A stretch of 64,000 bases of DNA from Psychroflexus gondwanensis ACAM 44 (GCF_000355905.1 NZ_APLF01000018.1:56615-120614), one strand, 5' to 3'; positions 1-8,852 are shown, counted from the stretch's first letter. Numbers and translations are program-made. Notes: generated by a model not told the origin, from the sequence alone.

Positions 1-1038
1 GAATCAGGAGAAGCATTTCCCTATGATAAGCTTGTCATTGCCTGTGGCTCTAAATCAAACAAATTCGGTTGGCCTGGTCAAGATTCGAAAGGTGTTTTGG
101 GCCTTTATAGCAAGCAAGATTTAGAGTCTCTAGAAGACCATGCGCCAAATAAGGAGGTATGCAAGAGAGCCGTTATTGTTGGTGGTGGTTTAATAGGAAT
201 TGAATTAGCAGAAATGCTTGCGACCAGAAATATACCGGTTACTCTATTGGTAAGGGAGAGCCATTTTTGGAACAATGTGCTACCCAGCGAAGAAGCTAAG
301 CTAATAGATAGACACATTCGAGAGCACCACATCGACTTAAGATTGGAAACTAATCTGGAAGAAATTATTGCGGATGATACAGGTAGAGTTAAGGCTATAA
401 AAATTAAAGAAACAGGGGAGGTTTTGGAATGTAATTTTGTAGGATTAACGCCTGGCGTTTCACCAAATATTGATTTCCTTAAATCCAGTGATATCGAATT
501 GAATCGTGGAGTTTTAGTGAACCGAAAGCTGGAAACCAGCGTAGAGGATATTTATGCTATTGGAGACTGTGCCGAGCAAAGGCAGCCTATTGGAAATCGT
601 CCTTCAATTGAAGCGGTGTGGTATACCGGTAGAATGATGGGGGAGACTTTGGCACAAACACTCTGTGGAAATCCTAGAGAATACAAGCCAGGACAGTGGT
701 TCAATTCGGCTAAGTTTTTTGATATAGAATATCAAACATACGGTTGGGTATTTAGCCAAGCAAAGGAGGGACATACCGACTTTTACTGGGAACATACCGA
801 TGGAAAAAAATGCATACATATCCAGTATGAAATTGAATCGAGGATTTTTAAAGGCATAAACACCTTTGGAATTCGATTGCGCCATGAGGTTTTTGACCGA
901 TGGTTAACAGAGAACGCTACAGTAGATGAGGTTATTAAAAACCTGAAGTCGGCTAACTTTGATCCCGAATTTTTTAAGTCTTATGAGAAAGAAATTCAAA
1001 ATAAATTTCAACATACACTAAAAACAACTTCATTATGA
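1..1038 (+). CDS. FAD-dependent NAD(P)H oxidoreductase (5'-truncated by window edge)
   Basis: The reading frame is open from base 1 with no start codon, so the N-terminus lies left of the window and the TTG near base 97 is internal. The 345 visible residues show the class II pyridine-nucleotide oxidoreductase plan: YDKLVIACGS (about 9-18) from the FAD domain, the NAD(P)H Rossmann glycine motif GGGLIGIELAE (61-71), and the second FAD contact DIYAIGDCAE (183-192). About 120 further residues form a C-terminal domain that I do not recognise. The stop overlaps the next gene's start (ATGA), so the two are translationally coupled. The partner is a membrane 4Fe-4S protein, so I infer electron transfer from NAD(P)H through this flavoprotein to the iron-sulfur protein. 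Substrate unknown. Confidence 0.85.
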   Translation, partial: ESGEAFPYDKLVIACGSKSNKFGWPGQDSKGVLGLYSKQDLESLEDHAPNKEVCKRAVIVGGGLIGIELAEMLATRNIPVTLLVRESHFWNNVLPSEEAKLIDRHIREHHIDLRLETNLEEIIADDTGRVKAIKIKETGEVLECNFVGLTPGVSPNIDFLKSSDIELNRGVLVNRKLETSVEDIYAIGDCAEQRQPIGNRPSIEAVWYTGRMMGETLAQTLCGNPREYKPGQWFNSAKFFDIEYQTYGWVFSQAKEGHTDFYWEHTDGKKCIHIQYEIESRIFKGINTFGIRLRHEVFDRWLTENATVDEVIKNLKSANFDPEFFKSYEKEIQNKFQHTLKTTSL

Positions 1039-2621
1039 GTGTAGATATAAACATGTCTGTTACAGGCAATTCGCCAGAAGCTTTAAACGTCCAGCAAAAA
1101 CTATCTTCTGCGCTAGGATTGTTGGGTATTTTTATAATGACCTTATCGGGGTTCAATATTCATTTTCAGCCCAAAATCGTTTGGGTGAGTTTATCCCTTA
1201 TCATGGTTCTCGCAGGGATTTTTTGGTATTCCAAAGTGAGTTACGCGCACAAGACTGAAGGTATCAAAAACGATCGGATTTATTTTAAATCTCTAACCAA
1301 CCGAGGATTTTGGGCCTATATTTTAGGCTTAGCTTTAACAGGGTTTTATATTGTACTTTATTTTTATCCCAACTGGATAGGATTGAGTAGCGAAGGAGAA
1401 AACACAGGGGTTGTAGCTTTATTTGATCCGTTAAGCAAAGCTATAAGTGGGAATGCAGCAAGCCAATGGTTTGTTTATGGAACCTTATACACCTTAGCTA
1501 TTGTTGGTTTTGGTGTGAAATTCTTATGGAAATATCGTCATAATCGCTATCAACGCTTACGTACATTTTCAGTTATGTTTTTCCAATTGGGATTTGCATT
1601 TTTAATTCCAGAGCTGATGTCAAGACTCAATGGAGATAATTTTTCATTACCCTACTATAACTTCATCAACATATGGCCTTTAAATCATTACAATTTTGAA
1701 CAATATAGAGTCGACCAGTTTGTAAATGCGGGGACTGTTGGTATTGGACTACTTATTTTTGGAGTTCTTTCTATCCTAATTATCACTCCTATTTTAACCT
1801 ACAAATACGGTAAGCGCTGGTATTGTTCTTGGGTGTGTGGTTGTGGAGGATTAGCAGAAACTGCTGGGGATCCTTTTCGTCATTTGAGCGACAAATCCCA
1901 GTCTTCTTGGAAATTGGAGCGCTGGTTGGTCCATACAGTTCTTGTTTTTGTAGTTATAATGACGACGGCGGTTGTTTATTCTTACCTAAATACTGATAAG
2001 TACTGGTTGTCTGGCACTGCTTTTCTGATAAGTGTAGCTAGTTTATTGACGATTGTCTTTACTTGGACGATGGTCTATAAGCGTCAAGAACTACAAAACG
2101 ATGCTAAATATGCAGCGATTGGTTTTTTTGTCGTCATACTTTCCTTGCTGGGACTTCACTTTTCTGGACTTATAGATAAGATCTTTTTATTTGAAGCTGA
2201 AACCTTAAGAGCAACTTATGGTTTTGCAATTGGAGCTATCTTTTCTGGAGTTGTAGGGGTTGGGTTTTATCCTATTTTTGGGAATAGAGTTTGGTGTAGA
2301 TTTGGATGTCCTATGGCAGCTATTTTAGGATTTCAACAGCGCTTATTTTCAAAATTCAGAATTACGACCAATGGTGGTCAATGTATTTCTTGCGGAAACT
2401 GTACCACGTATTGTGAGATGGGAATAGATGTGAGAGCCTACGCACAAAAAGGAGAAAACATAGTGAGATCGTCTTGTGTGGGTTGTGGAATTTGTGCTTC
2501 CGTTTGTCCAAGAGGAGTTTTAAAATTGGAGAATGATACACCAGCTGGCAGAATCAATTCAAATGAAATCCTTCTTGGAAATGATGTGGATTTGATGGAC
2601 TTGGTGAATCAAAACAAGTAA
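1035..2621 (+). CDS. Membrane 4Fe-4S ferredoxin-type protein (NosR/NapH/CcoG-like)
   Basis: A 528-residue polytopic inner-membrane protein. Several hydrophobic segments (roughly residues 18-60, 90-115, 150-165, 180-200, 235-260, 295-365 and 395-420) precede a cytoplasmic tail with two classic [4Fe-4S] motifs: CISCGNCTTYC from residue 450 and CVGCGICASVCP from residue 481. Two further cysteine clusters sit at membrane boundaries (WYCSWVCGCGG near 262 and WCRFGCP near 425), as in the NosR, NapH and CcoG/RdxA families of electron-transfer proteins. The gene overlaps the upstream flavoprotein by 4 bp and is followed by a strong terminator, so the two form the end of one operon. The exact electron donor and acceptor cannot be read from the sequence. 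Confidence 0.85.
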   Translation: MSVDINMSVTGNSPEALNVQQKLSSALGLLGIFIMTLSGFNIHFQPKIVWVSLSLIMVLAGIFWYSKVSYAHKTEGIKNDRIYFKSLTNRGFWAYILGLALTGFYIVLYFYPNWIGLSSEGENTGVVALFDPLSKAISGNAASQWFVYGTLYTLAIVGFGVKFLWKYRHNRYQRLRTFSVMFFQLGFAFLIPELMSRLNGDNFSLPYYNFINIWPLNHYNFEQYRVDQFVNAGTVGIGLLIFGVLSILIITPILTYKYGKRWYCSWVCGCGGLAETAGDPFRHLSDKSQSSWKLERWLVHTVLVFVVIMTTAVVYSYLNTDKYWLSGTAFLISVASLLTIVFTWTMVYKRQELQNDAKYAAIGFFVVILSLLGLHFSGLIDKIFLFEAETLRATYGFAIGAIFSGVVGVGFYPIFGNRVWCRFGCPMAAILGFQQRLFSKFRITTNGGQCISCGNCTTYCEMGIDVRAYAQKGENIVRSSCVGCGICASVCPRGVLKLENDTPAGRINSNEILLGNDVDLMDLVNQNK

Positions 2622-2642
2622 AATAAATTCATAGTATAATTT

Positions 2643-2675
2643 AACTCCTTCTCACTTTTTTGAGAAGGAGTTTTT
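2643..2675 (+). terminator. Intrinsic terminator after the redox operon
   Basis: A perfect 12-bp stem (AACTCCTTCTCA paired with TGAGAAGGAGTT) with a 6-nt loop is followed by a run of five T's. It lies 21 bp after the stop of the 4Fe-4S protein gene. Confidence 0.93.
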
Positions 2676-2894
2676 GATTTCATTCAAAAAAATAGTAATT
2701 ATTTAAGAACCTATTCATTAATTTTTTAAATTTAAGAGATGTTTAATGATTTTTTTAAAGTAGACTTTTATACGATTACATTTAAAATTCAATCATTAAT
2801 ACAATTTTTATAGAAATCTTAGCAATTTTTATTTAAAATCAAACGTTTACAAAAAGCTTACTAGGGGGAATTCAATTTGATTTGTTTTAAAAAT

Positions 2895-3425
2895 ATGAAA
2901 TACTTACTTATTATATGTGTCATTTTCTTCAGTTGTACTGACGATAGATCTCTGGACTCTGATGAGTTTGAAGTGATTCCAAGATTTGAAGCCAATGTGT
3001 TTCAAACTGTGTATACCGCAGAACTGATCAATGCAGGAAATGATTCTATCCCTATTCCCAATACTATTCGTGATTTTGTGGATATTGATTTTTTAAATGA
3101 ACAGTATAATGCTGATTATTTAGAATCTTTAGAATTCAAGTTCTTAGCAGAGAACAGTATCAATAGACCTCAAACTTTAGATTTTATTTTCTTTGATATC
3201 GATGATTTTGAAACTTTTAGAGTCACGGAGACTATTCCATCAGGAAGTTTGACAGGCCCTAGTATTAAAACTTTTTCGGTTGAACTCAATCCTCAACAAA
3301 TTGATATAATTACTTCGAGTATACGAGCAGAAGTTTTTGTAAATCAGCCCAGAGCGGCAACAAATATCGGTGAGATGCAAATTGAATGTATTGTGGAAGC
3401 AGGTTATCTTTATCCAGGAGAATGA
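2895..3425 (+). CDS. Hypothetical lipoprotein, partner of an outer-membrane barrel protein
   Basis: About 176 residues. An upstream TTG at 2877 would add six residues, but the ATG at 2895 gives a clean lipoprotein signal (MKYLLIICVIFFSC, acylated Cys14), so I chose it. After the lipobox there is an acidic tail (TDDRSLDSDEF), common on Bacteroidota lipoproteins sorted to the outer membrane or surface. The mature part looks like a compact beta-rich domain and matches no family I recognise. Its stop overlaps the start of the following barrel protein (ATGA), so the two are co-translated and probably work together at the outer membrane. Function unknown. Confidence 0.75.
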   Translation: MKYLLIICVIFFSCTDDRSLDSDEFEVIPRFEANVFQTVYTAELINAGNDSIPIPNTIRDFVDIDFLNEQYNADYLESLEFKFLAENSINRPQTLDFIFFDIDDFETFRVTETIPSGSLTGPSIKTFSVELNPQQIDIITSSIRAEVFVNQPRAATNIGEMQIECIVEAGYLYPGE

Positions 3426-4783
3426 AGTACATCCCTATTCTTTTTTTTGTTCTAGTATCCAATATTCTGTGGAGTCAAGACAATCATTTGCTCTACAATC
3501 AAACGCATAACCCGCAATCTTTGATGTTGAATCCTGGAGCTGCTTATGAAAAAACAAACTTCCATATCGGAGTTCCTATACTTTCTAATGTTTATGCCTC
3601 GGTTGGAAACACAGTGCTCAATGTTGATAATTTATTCAACACTAGAGATTTCAACGTCAATGTAGCAGAATCTCTAGACCGGATATCAGCTAAAGATTTT
3701 GTGGCTTTCAATCAAAAGATTGATCTTATCAATTTCGGTTGGAAACGCAAGTCTATTTATTACACCGCTGGGGTTTATCAAGAAAGTGATGCTGTATTTA
3801 ATTTTCCAAAAGACTTACTAGAACTGGCCTATTTTGGAAATGCTGGTCAAAATAGAAGTTATGATATTGGACAGATCAACTTCAGAGGAAACCTACAGAC
3901 CGTTTTTCATATTGGAATTAATCAACAAGTGAACGACGATTTACATATCGGAGTACGAGGAAAACTCTACACTTCCAGTGTTAATATAAAATCAGTTGGA
4001 AATACTGGGCATTTCGTCTCCAAAGAGAATGAGGAAGGGCTTTTGCTCAACCAAAGCATAAGCAATTTGGACTTAAGATTCCAAAGTACAGGTTTTGAAA
4101 GTTTTGATGAACTGACTCCTGGGAATATACTCATAGGTTCTAACTATGGTTTAGGCTTAGATTTTGGACTGTCTTATTATTTCAACGATAGGCTAGAGTT
4201 CACAGGAAGTATTTTGGACCTTGGTTTTATTCACTTTAGTAAAGATACCAGACAGGATGTTTATCAAGGCTTTTTTGAATATGATGGGCTTAGTCTTCAA
4301 TTTCCTGATTTCCAAAATGGGGACGATTTGATTACTTACTATCAAAATTTGGGGGATGATATTGAAACGAATTTACCAGAGGAGATTACTTCTGGCTCCT
4401 ATATGTATATGCAACCAACTAAGATAAATTTGGGATTAAGTTATAATTTTGGAGGAGAAGCCGGTCCATGCAATTGCAGGCTAAAATCTTCAGGAAAGCG
4501 CTCTGGCAACCAAACTCTTAGTCTGCATGCTTTTAGTATGGTAAGTGCTGGGAATCTGTTTTACAGCCTCAATGGAATGTACGAGCGAAGCTTTTGGAAA
4601 GTCTTGTATGCAAAAGTGAGTTTAGGAATAGATCAATTTAATAGACCAAACTATGGAGGAGGTTTGGCCCTAGATGTTTGGAAATTAAACTTATCTCTAA
4701 ATGTGGATCGCTTAAATCATTTTAATAACATTTATAATGCCGAGGCGCTAACTTATCAGTTTGGTTTAAACCTAAAACTTTAA
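3422..4783 (+). CDS. Outer-membrane beta-barrel protein, DUF5723-like
   Basis: A 453-residue protein that starts with a signal peptide (MKYIPILFFVLVSNILWSQ). Mature residues include the family-like segment NPQSLMLNPGA, then alternating aromatic/polar strands typical of an outer-membrane barrel, ending in YQFGLNLKL. A longer frame opens 36 bp upstream, but the ATG at 3422 gives the signal peptide and couples to the upstream lipoprotein stop. It resembles the DUF5723 family, a relative of the PorP/SprF-type barrels of this phylum. A role in gliding or secretion would be speculation. The last 12 bp overlap the convergent UpxY gene. Confidence 0.75.
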   Translation: MKYIPILFFVLVSNILWSQDNHLLYNQTHNPQSLMLNPGAAYEKTNFHIGVPILSNVYASVGNTVLNVDNLFNTRDFNVNVAESLDRISAKDFVAFNQKIDLINFGWKRKSIYYTAGVYQESDAVFNFPKDLLELAYFGNAGQNRSYDIGQINFRGNLQTVFHIGINQQVNDDLHIGVRGKLYTSSVNIKSVGNTGHFVSKENEEGLLLNQSISNLDLRFQSTGFESFDELTPGNILIGSNYGLGLDFGLSYYFNDRLEFTGSILDLGFIHFSKDTRQDVYQGFFEYDGLSLQFPDFQNGDDLITYYQNLGDDIETNLPEEITSGSYMYMQPTKINLGLSYNFGGEAGPCNCRLKSSGKRSGNQTLSLHAFSMVSAGNLFYSLNGMYERSFWKVLYAKVSLGIDQFNRPNYGGGLALDVWKLNLSLNVDRLNHFNNIYNAEALTYQFGLNLKL

Positions 4784-5272
4784 AGTCTTTTTTTTAAATT
4801 TCACCACATACCCCAAGCCTTCAAGGACTACCCAACATTCCGTAGTACTCGTATAAGTCACAGTTCCTTGAATATGTTCAAAACCTAAAGAAGTCATATC
4901 TAGTTTTACGCCTGCTTGCATTTTTTGCAATCCATGGTTTTCAAATTGACTATCGTCCAGAAGTGATTTTAAACTTTCAACTTCTTCAGAAGTGACCTTG
5001 GCGGGTTGCCCAAGCCAATACAAATATCTTATAGCATTTTTCCTGTTAAAAACTAGCTCTCTTTTTTCGTTTTCAATATATACTAAAATCATAGAAGGGA
5101 GAAGGGGTGTTTCTACCTTCTTTTTTCGATCGCTCCACACTTTAAGTTCAACTTGAGTAGGGCAGTAAGCTTCAATTCCATCCTCTTGTAGTTGCTGAGC
5201 AAGCTTTTTCTCTGCTCGAGGCTTGGTGTAGAGAACATACCAGAAAGAGTCTGATTTTGAAGATGAATTCAT
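4772..5272 (-). CDS. UpxY-family transcription antiterminator (NusG paralogue)
   Basis: A 166-residue NusG-like protein. The N-terminal NGN domain starts FWYVLYTKPRAEKKLAQQL (about 10-28), the typical opening of specialised NusG paralogues in Bacteroidota, and a short KOW-like C-terminal domain follows after residue 115. In Bacteroides, UpxY proteins are encoded first in capsule operons and stop premature termination within them. Here the gene stands alone on the minus strand, about 22 kb from the polysaccharide locus of this window and convergent with a barrel gene. Its target operon is therefore not evident. It could act in trans on the 27.6-44 kb locus; this is inference. Confidence 0.88.
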   Translation of the reverse strand: MNSSSKSDSFWYVLYTKPRAEKKLAQQLQEDGIEAYCPTQVELKVWSDRKKKVETPLLPSMILVYIENEKRELVFNRKNAIRYLYWLGQPAKVTSEEVESLKSLLDDSQFENHGLQKMQAGVKLDMTSLGFEHIQGTVTYTSTTECWVVLEGLGYVVKFKKKTLKF

Positions 5273-5312
5273 AGAGATTAAAATAACAACAAGCTCAGAT
5301 CTAAATATACAT

Positions 5313-6080
5313 TTAATCCATTATAACCTCAAACGAATGGGAAAGACCTTTAAACTCATCTAGTTCCGCGGTTAAAGAACCCACAGCAAGTTCTGCTTCA
5401 ATTTTTAAGGGGATTTTGTTTTGGTCTGCGCTTATCCAAAATGTTAAGCTTTCTTGAGCTTCAAAAACACGTTCTGCTTTCACGTATGGTCTAAATTTTA
5501 AGCAGGCCACTTTTCCGAATTTAGTATCCAAGACTTCATAACCAAGGAATTTAGTCTTAAAATCATAGTTTTCATTATCAAAAAACATGTTCAAGTTAAA
5601 CTCTTGACCAATCCGCAAGGTTTCAATATTAATACTGTTCCTAAGTTTATAGAAGGCGGAAAGCATATCTTGAGTATTGAGCTCAAAATCAAAAGATTCT
5701 GTTGTTTTGTGCTTATAATCTACGACTTTGACCCGTTGTGAATTGTGATTAAAGTAGAGTTCTTTATGCTTTTTGTACCCTCCTTCATTAATGTCTCTTA
5801 TAAACTTTACGGGCAGTCCATCTTGGTTAACGAAGGTTTCGTATCGATCTCTCACTCTAAAGAACACATCTAACAAACCAACACTTTTTCCATTGCCGAT
5901 AATGTGATGAACATCCTCATTGTTTAGTTTGGTTTTTCTGACTTCAAGAGTGGCTTTGCTCGTATTAAACCACCCGTATTTTATTTTAAAACTCAACCAC
6001 TCTCCATCTTCATATGCAGATTGGCTGTAACTGCAAAAAACACTTGAAATGGCAATAACTAGGCTAAGGATAAATTTCAT
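5313..6080 (-). CDS. DUF3108 domain-containing secreted protein
   Basis: 255 residues beginning with a signal peptide (MKFILSLVIAISSVFCSYSQ). A TTG seven codons upstream extends the frame, but the ATG at 6080 directly precedes the hydrophobic segment and is preferred. The mature protein opens with YEDGEWLSFKIKYGWFNTSKA, the characteristic first strand pair of DUF3108, and continues as an all-beta lipid-binding-like fold up to SHSFEVIMD. The protein is probably periplasmic. DUF3108 proteins have no settled function. It lies downstream of hppD but behind a terminator-like hairpin, so it is probably transcribed separately. Confidence 0.82.
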   Translation of the reverse strand: MKFILSLVIAISSVFCSYSQSAYEDGEWLSFKIKYGWFNTSKATLEVRKTKLNNEDVHHIIGNGKSVGLLDVFFRVRDRYETFVNQDGLPVKFIRDINEGGYKKHKELYFNHNSQRVKVVDYKHKTTESFDFELNTQDMLSAFYKLRNSINIETLRIGQEFNLNMFFDNENYDFKTKFLGYEVLDTKFGKVACLKFRPYVKAERVFEAQESLTFWISADQNKIPLKIEAELAVGSLTAELDEFKGLSHSFEVIMD

Positions 6081-6152
6081 AAAGATAGAATGTCTATTCA
6101 AATTTCAATATAATCAATTAGTATGCCTTTATTTTATGATAACTTTAAAAGC

Positions 6153-6181
6153 GAAAGCCTCGCACTTTAGAAGAGGCTTTC
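6153..6181 (-). terminator. Terminator-like hairpin downstream of hppD
   Basis: A 9-bp perfect stem (GAAAGCCTC / GAGGCTTTC) with an 11-nt loop sits 24 bp after the hppD stop. On the minus strand it is followed by GCTTTT, a short T-rich tract. Confidence 0.6.
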
Positions 6182-6204
6182 AATTTCTGTACTGTAATAC
6201 CAAT

Positions 6205-7344
6205 TTAAAGTGTTCCTCTTAAGGTCTGTTCCCTTTCAATAGCTTCAAACAAAGCTTTAAAGTTTCCTTTTCCAAAAGATTGCGCTCCTTTACGTTGAAT
6301 AATTTCAAAAAACATGGTAGGTCTATCCAAAATAGGTTTGGTAAAAATTTGAAGCAAATAGCCTTCATCATCACTATCAATTAAGATCCCAAGTTCTTTC
6401 AGCGGTGCCAAATCTTCGTCTATTTCTCCTACGCGGTCCAAAACAGTGTCGTAATAAGTTTCAGGAATGTTTAAGAATTCAACACCTCTTTTTTGGAGTT
6501 CGCTTACGGTTTCAATGATGTTATCTGTGGCTACAGCAATATGTTGAACCCCAGAACCATTATAAAAATCAATATACTCTTCAATTTGTGACTTCTTTTT
6601 CCCTTTGGCAGGTTCGTTAATCGGGAACTTTATTCTTCCATTTCCGTTGCTCATCACTTTACTCATCAGGGCGGTATATTCTGTAGAGATATCTTTATCA
6701 TCAAAAGATAGCAATTGAGCAAAACCCATCACTTCAGCATAAAAATTTACCCATTTATTCATCTCGTTCCAGCCTACATTTCCAACGATGTGGTCAATAT
6801 ATTTTAGACCTACACCTTCGGTTTTGTAAGATTTTGTCCAGGAGTGGTATCCCGGTAAAAATGGACCTTCATAGTCTTTTCGTTCTATAAACAAGTGAAT
6901 AGTCTCACCATAGGTATGTATACCAGAAATAACAGCTTTACCATTGTCGTCCTCAATGGTGTAAGGCTCTACATAAGGTTTTGCCCCACGCTTTACGGTT
7001 TCTTCAAAACTCTTAGCAGCATCATCTACCCATAGCGACACAAATTTTACTCCATCACCATGTTCATTGATATGTCGATTAATATCACCGCCATCGCTCA
7101 TTGGGCTGGTTAGTACTAGCCTTATTTTTCCTTGTTGTAAAACATAGGAAGTAGAATCTTTTTTTCCCGTTTCCAAGCCCGCATAGGCTACTGGCTGAAA
7201 CCCCCATGCTGTCTGGTAATAGTAGGCTGCTTGTTTGGCATTTCCTACGTAAAGCTCTACAAAATCGGTTCCTAGAATAGGAAGGAAATCTTCCGCCTCA
7301 AGATTTACTTTGGTTAATTTCTGACTAGTGGTATCTGTGCTCAT
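6205..7344 (-). CDS. hppD: 4-hydroxyphenylpyruvate dioxygenase
   Basis: A 379-residue non-heme Fe(II) oxygenase that converts 4-hydroxyphenylpyruvate to homogentisate in tyrosine breakdown. It has the two vicinal-oxygen-chelate halves of the family. The Fe(II) ligands are visible as His185 (KYIDHIVGN), His268 (GVQHIAVAT) and Glu347 (MFFEIIQRKG). Length and motifs match full-length family members. It lies on the same strand as and downstream of homogentisate dioxygenase, with 211 bp between the genes holding a structured repeat. The two act in consecutive steps (tyrosine to homogentisate to maleylacetoacetate); the later enzymes are not in this window. Confidence 0.97.
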   Translation of the reverse strand: MSTDTTSQKLTKVNLEAEDFLPILGTDFVELYVGNAKQAAYYYQTAWGFQPVAYAGLETGKKDSTSYVLQQGKIRLVLTSPMSDGGDINRHINEHGDGVKFVSLWVDDAAKSFEETVKRGAKPYVEPYTIEDDNGKAVISGIHTYGETIHLFIERKDYEGPFLPGYHSWTKSYKTEGVGLKYIDHIVGNVGWNEMNKWVNFYAEVMGFAQLLSFDDKDISTEYTALMSKVMSNGNGRIKFPINEPAKGKKKSQIEEYIDFYNGSGVQHIAVATDNIIETVSELQKRGVEFLNIPETYYDTVLDRVGEIDEDLAPLKELGILIDSDDEGYLLQIFTKPILDRPTMFFEIIQRKGAQSFGKGNFKALFEAIEREQTLRGTL

Positions 7345-7379
7345 GAGTTTAGGTTTTTAATTCTTAATTTATATATTTT

Positions 7380-7547
7380 GGGCGTTCCCCTCTCCAACGA
7401 GTTGGAAAGGGTCGGGCTTTTGTTTCAAGTTTCTTCACTAGGCTTAGCAAGTCTAAAGTTGTCCTTTTGTCTTCTTTTAGTCGCCAAGTCCAACAAGACT
7501 TCTAGCGCCACATTCAGAAAGCTTTTCACGACAATCCCTAACGCAAG
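7380..7547 (+). repeat. Structured intergenic repeat, copy 1 (about 170 bp family)
   Basis: This spacer between hmgA and hppD carries the boxes GGCGTTCCCC, GGGTCGGGCT, TTAGTCGC and ATCCCTAACGCAAG in the same order and spacing as an inverted copy at 62022-62194. The ends (GGCGTT / AACGC) are mutually complementary. Just inside the left end is a hairpin (CCTCTCCAAC / GTTGGAaAGG) whose sequence differs between copies while the pairing is largely kept. No open frame is conserved. It is probably a degenerate mobile or structural-RNA repeat; class unknown. Confidence 0.6.
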
Positions 7548-7555
7548 GCTAAGCC

Positions 7556-8722
7556 TTAATGATTGTCTTCTAGCCAAGATTTATGATAGCTATCATCGGC
7601 AATAGCCATGCCTTCTTTAGTTATCTTTAAAGGTTTGAAGGTATCTACCATCACGGCTAATTCTTCTGTTTTAGTTTGGCCAATACTTCGCTCTACAGCC
7701 CCAGGATGCGGTCCGTGAGGAATCCCCGCGGGATGTAACGAGATATGACCGGCTTCTATATCATTTCTACTCATAAAATCTCCATCGACATAATACAACA
7801 CCTCATCGCTATCAATATTACTATGGTTGTAAGGTGCCGGTATACTTTCTGGATGGTAATCAAATAATCTAGGACAAAATGAGCACACCACAAAAGCATC
7901 GGTTTCAAAGGTTTGATGAACAGGCGGTGGTTGGTGAATCCTTCCTGTAATGGGCTCAAAATCATGGATAGAAAATGCATATGGGTAATTATAGCCATCA
8001 TAGCCTACCACATCAAAAGGGTGAGAGGCGTATACCATATCGAACAATTGATTTTCCTTTTTAACCTTTATTAAAAAGTCCCCTTTTTCATTGTTGGTCT
8101 CCAATTCGTAAGGCTGCCTTAAGTCCCTTTCACAAAAAGGGGCATGCTCTAGCAATTGTCCAAAGTGATTGCGATAGCGTTTTGGGGTGTAAATAGGTCT
8201 TCTGGACTCGACAATGAACAAGCGATTATCCTCCGTTTCAAAATCAATTTTATAAATTATACCTCTAGGGATGAGAAGGTAGTCGCCATATCCAAAATCC
8301 AGATTCCCCAAGTGAGTTCTTAGTTTACCTTTCCCTTTATGGATAAAAAGCAATTCGTCTGCATCTGCATTTTTGTAGAAATAGTCTTTGGAAGATTCGG
8401 TTGGGGCTGCCAGAATTATATTGACATCCGCATTGTGTAAAACGGTGATTCTACTGTCTAGATAATCTGGCTGTGGTATGGTTTTAAATCCATGAAACTT
8501 ATAAGATTTTAGATTGGTATCCACAGCAATTTTGGGAGTCACATCCTTACTTCCCAATATTTTTTTGACTTGCGTAGGATGTTGCTCGTGATAGCTATTG
8601 GTGGACATGCCGTCAAAACCTATGGTTCCAAAAAGTTGCTCTCGGTATAAAGAGCCATCAGGTTTTTTAAAGATGGTATGTCTTTTATGTGGAATTTTAC
8701 CAAGTTTATGATAGAAAGGCAT
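7556..8722 (-). CDS. hmgA: Homogentisate 1,2-dioxygenase
   Basis: 388 residues, the shorter bacterial form. It opens the ring of homogentisate to maleylacetoacetate using Fe(II). The cupin-like core shows PYNHSNIDSDEVLYY (His300, Glu307) and HPAGIPHGPHPG (His336, His339), which match the iron-binding and active-site regions of the family. The N-terminal FGTIGFDGMSTNSYH is also typical. It is transcribed toward hppD, so the pair forms a tyrosine/phenylalanine catabolic unit. A longer arm around 100-190 (FIHKGKGKLRTHLG, GDYLLIPRGIIY) is the first cupin half. Confidence 0.96.
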   Translation of the reverse strand: MPFYHKLGKIPHKRHTIFKKPDGSLYREQLFGTIGFDGMSTNSYHEQHPTQVKKILGSKDVTPKIAVDTNLKSYKFHGFKTIPQPDYLDSRITVLHNADVNIILAAPTESSKDYFYKNADADELLFIHKGKGKLRTHLGNLDFGYGDYLLIPRGIIYKIDFETEDNRLFIVESRRPIYTPKRYRNHFGQLLEHAPFCERDLRQPYELETNNEKGDFLIKVKKENQLFDMVYASHPFDVVGYDGYNYPYAFSIHDFEPITGRIHQPPPVHQTFETDAFVVCSFCPRLFDYHPESIPAPYNHSNIDSDEVLYYVDGDFMSRNDIEAGHISLHPAGIPHGPHPGAVERSIGQTKTEELAVMVDTFKPLKITKEGMAIADDSYHKSWLEDNH

Positions 8723-8852
8723 GATAATTACGATTTATTCAAATATCGTGAAAATAGATGTAATTTAAAATAGGATAGGGTTATAAATATAAATTTGCTT
8801 TAAAAAGCAACTTTTTTCAACGAGGGAATCTTTCTCAGGACTTGAGTATCGA

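Noticed and set aside
7378..7605. Plus-strand open frame between hppD and hmgA
   Set aside because: It lies on the structured repeat and overlaps the 3' end of hmgA; no coding signal.
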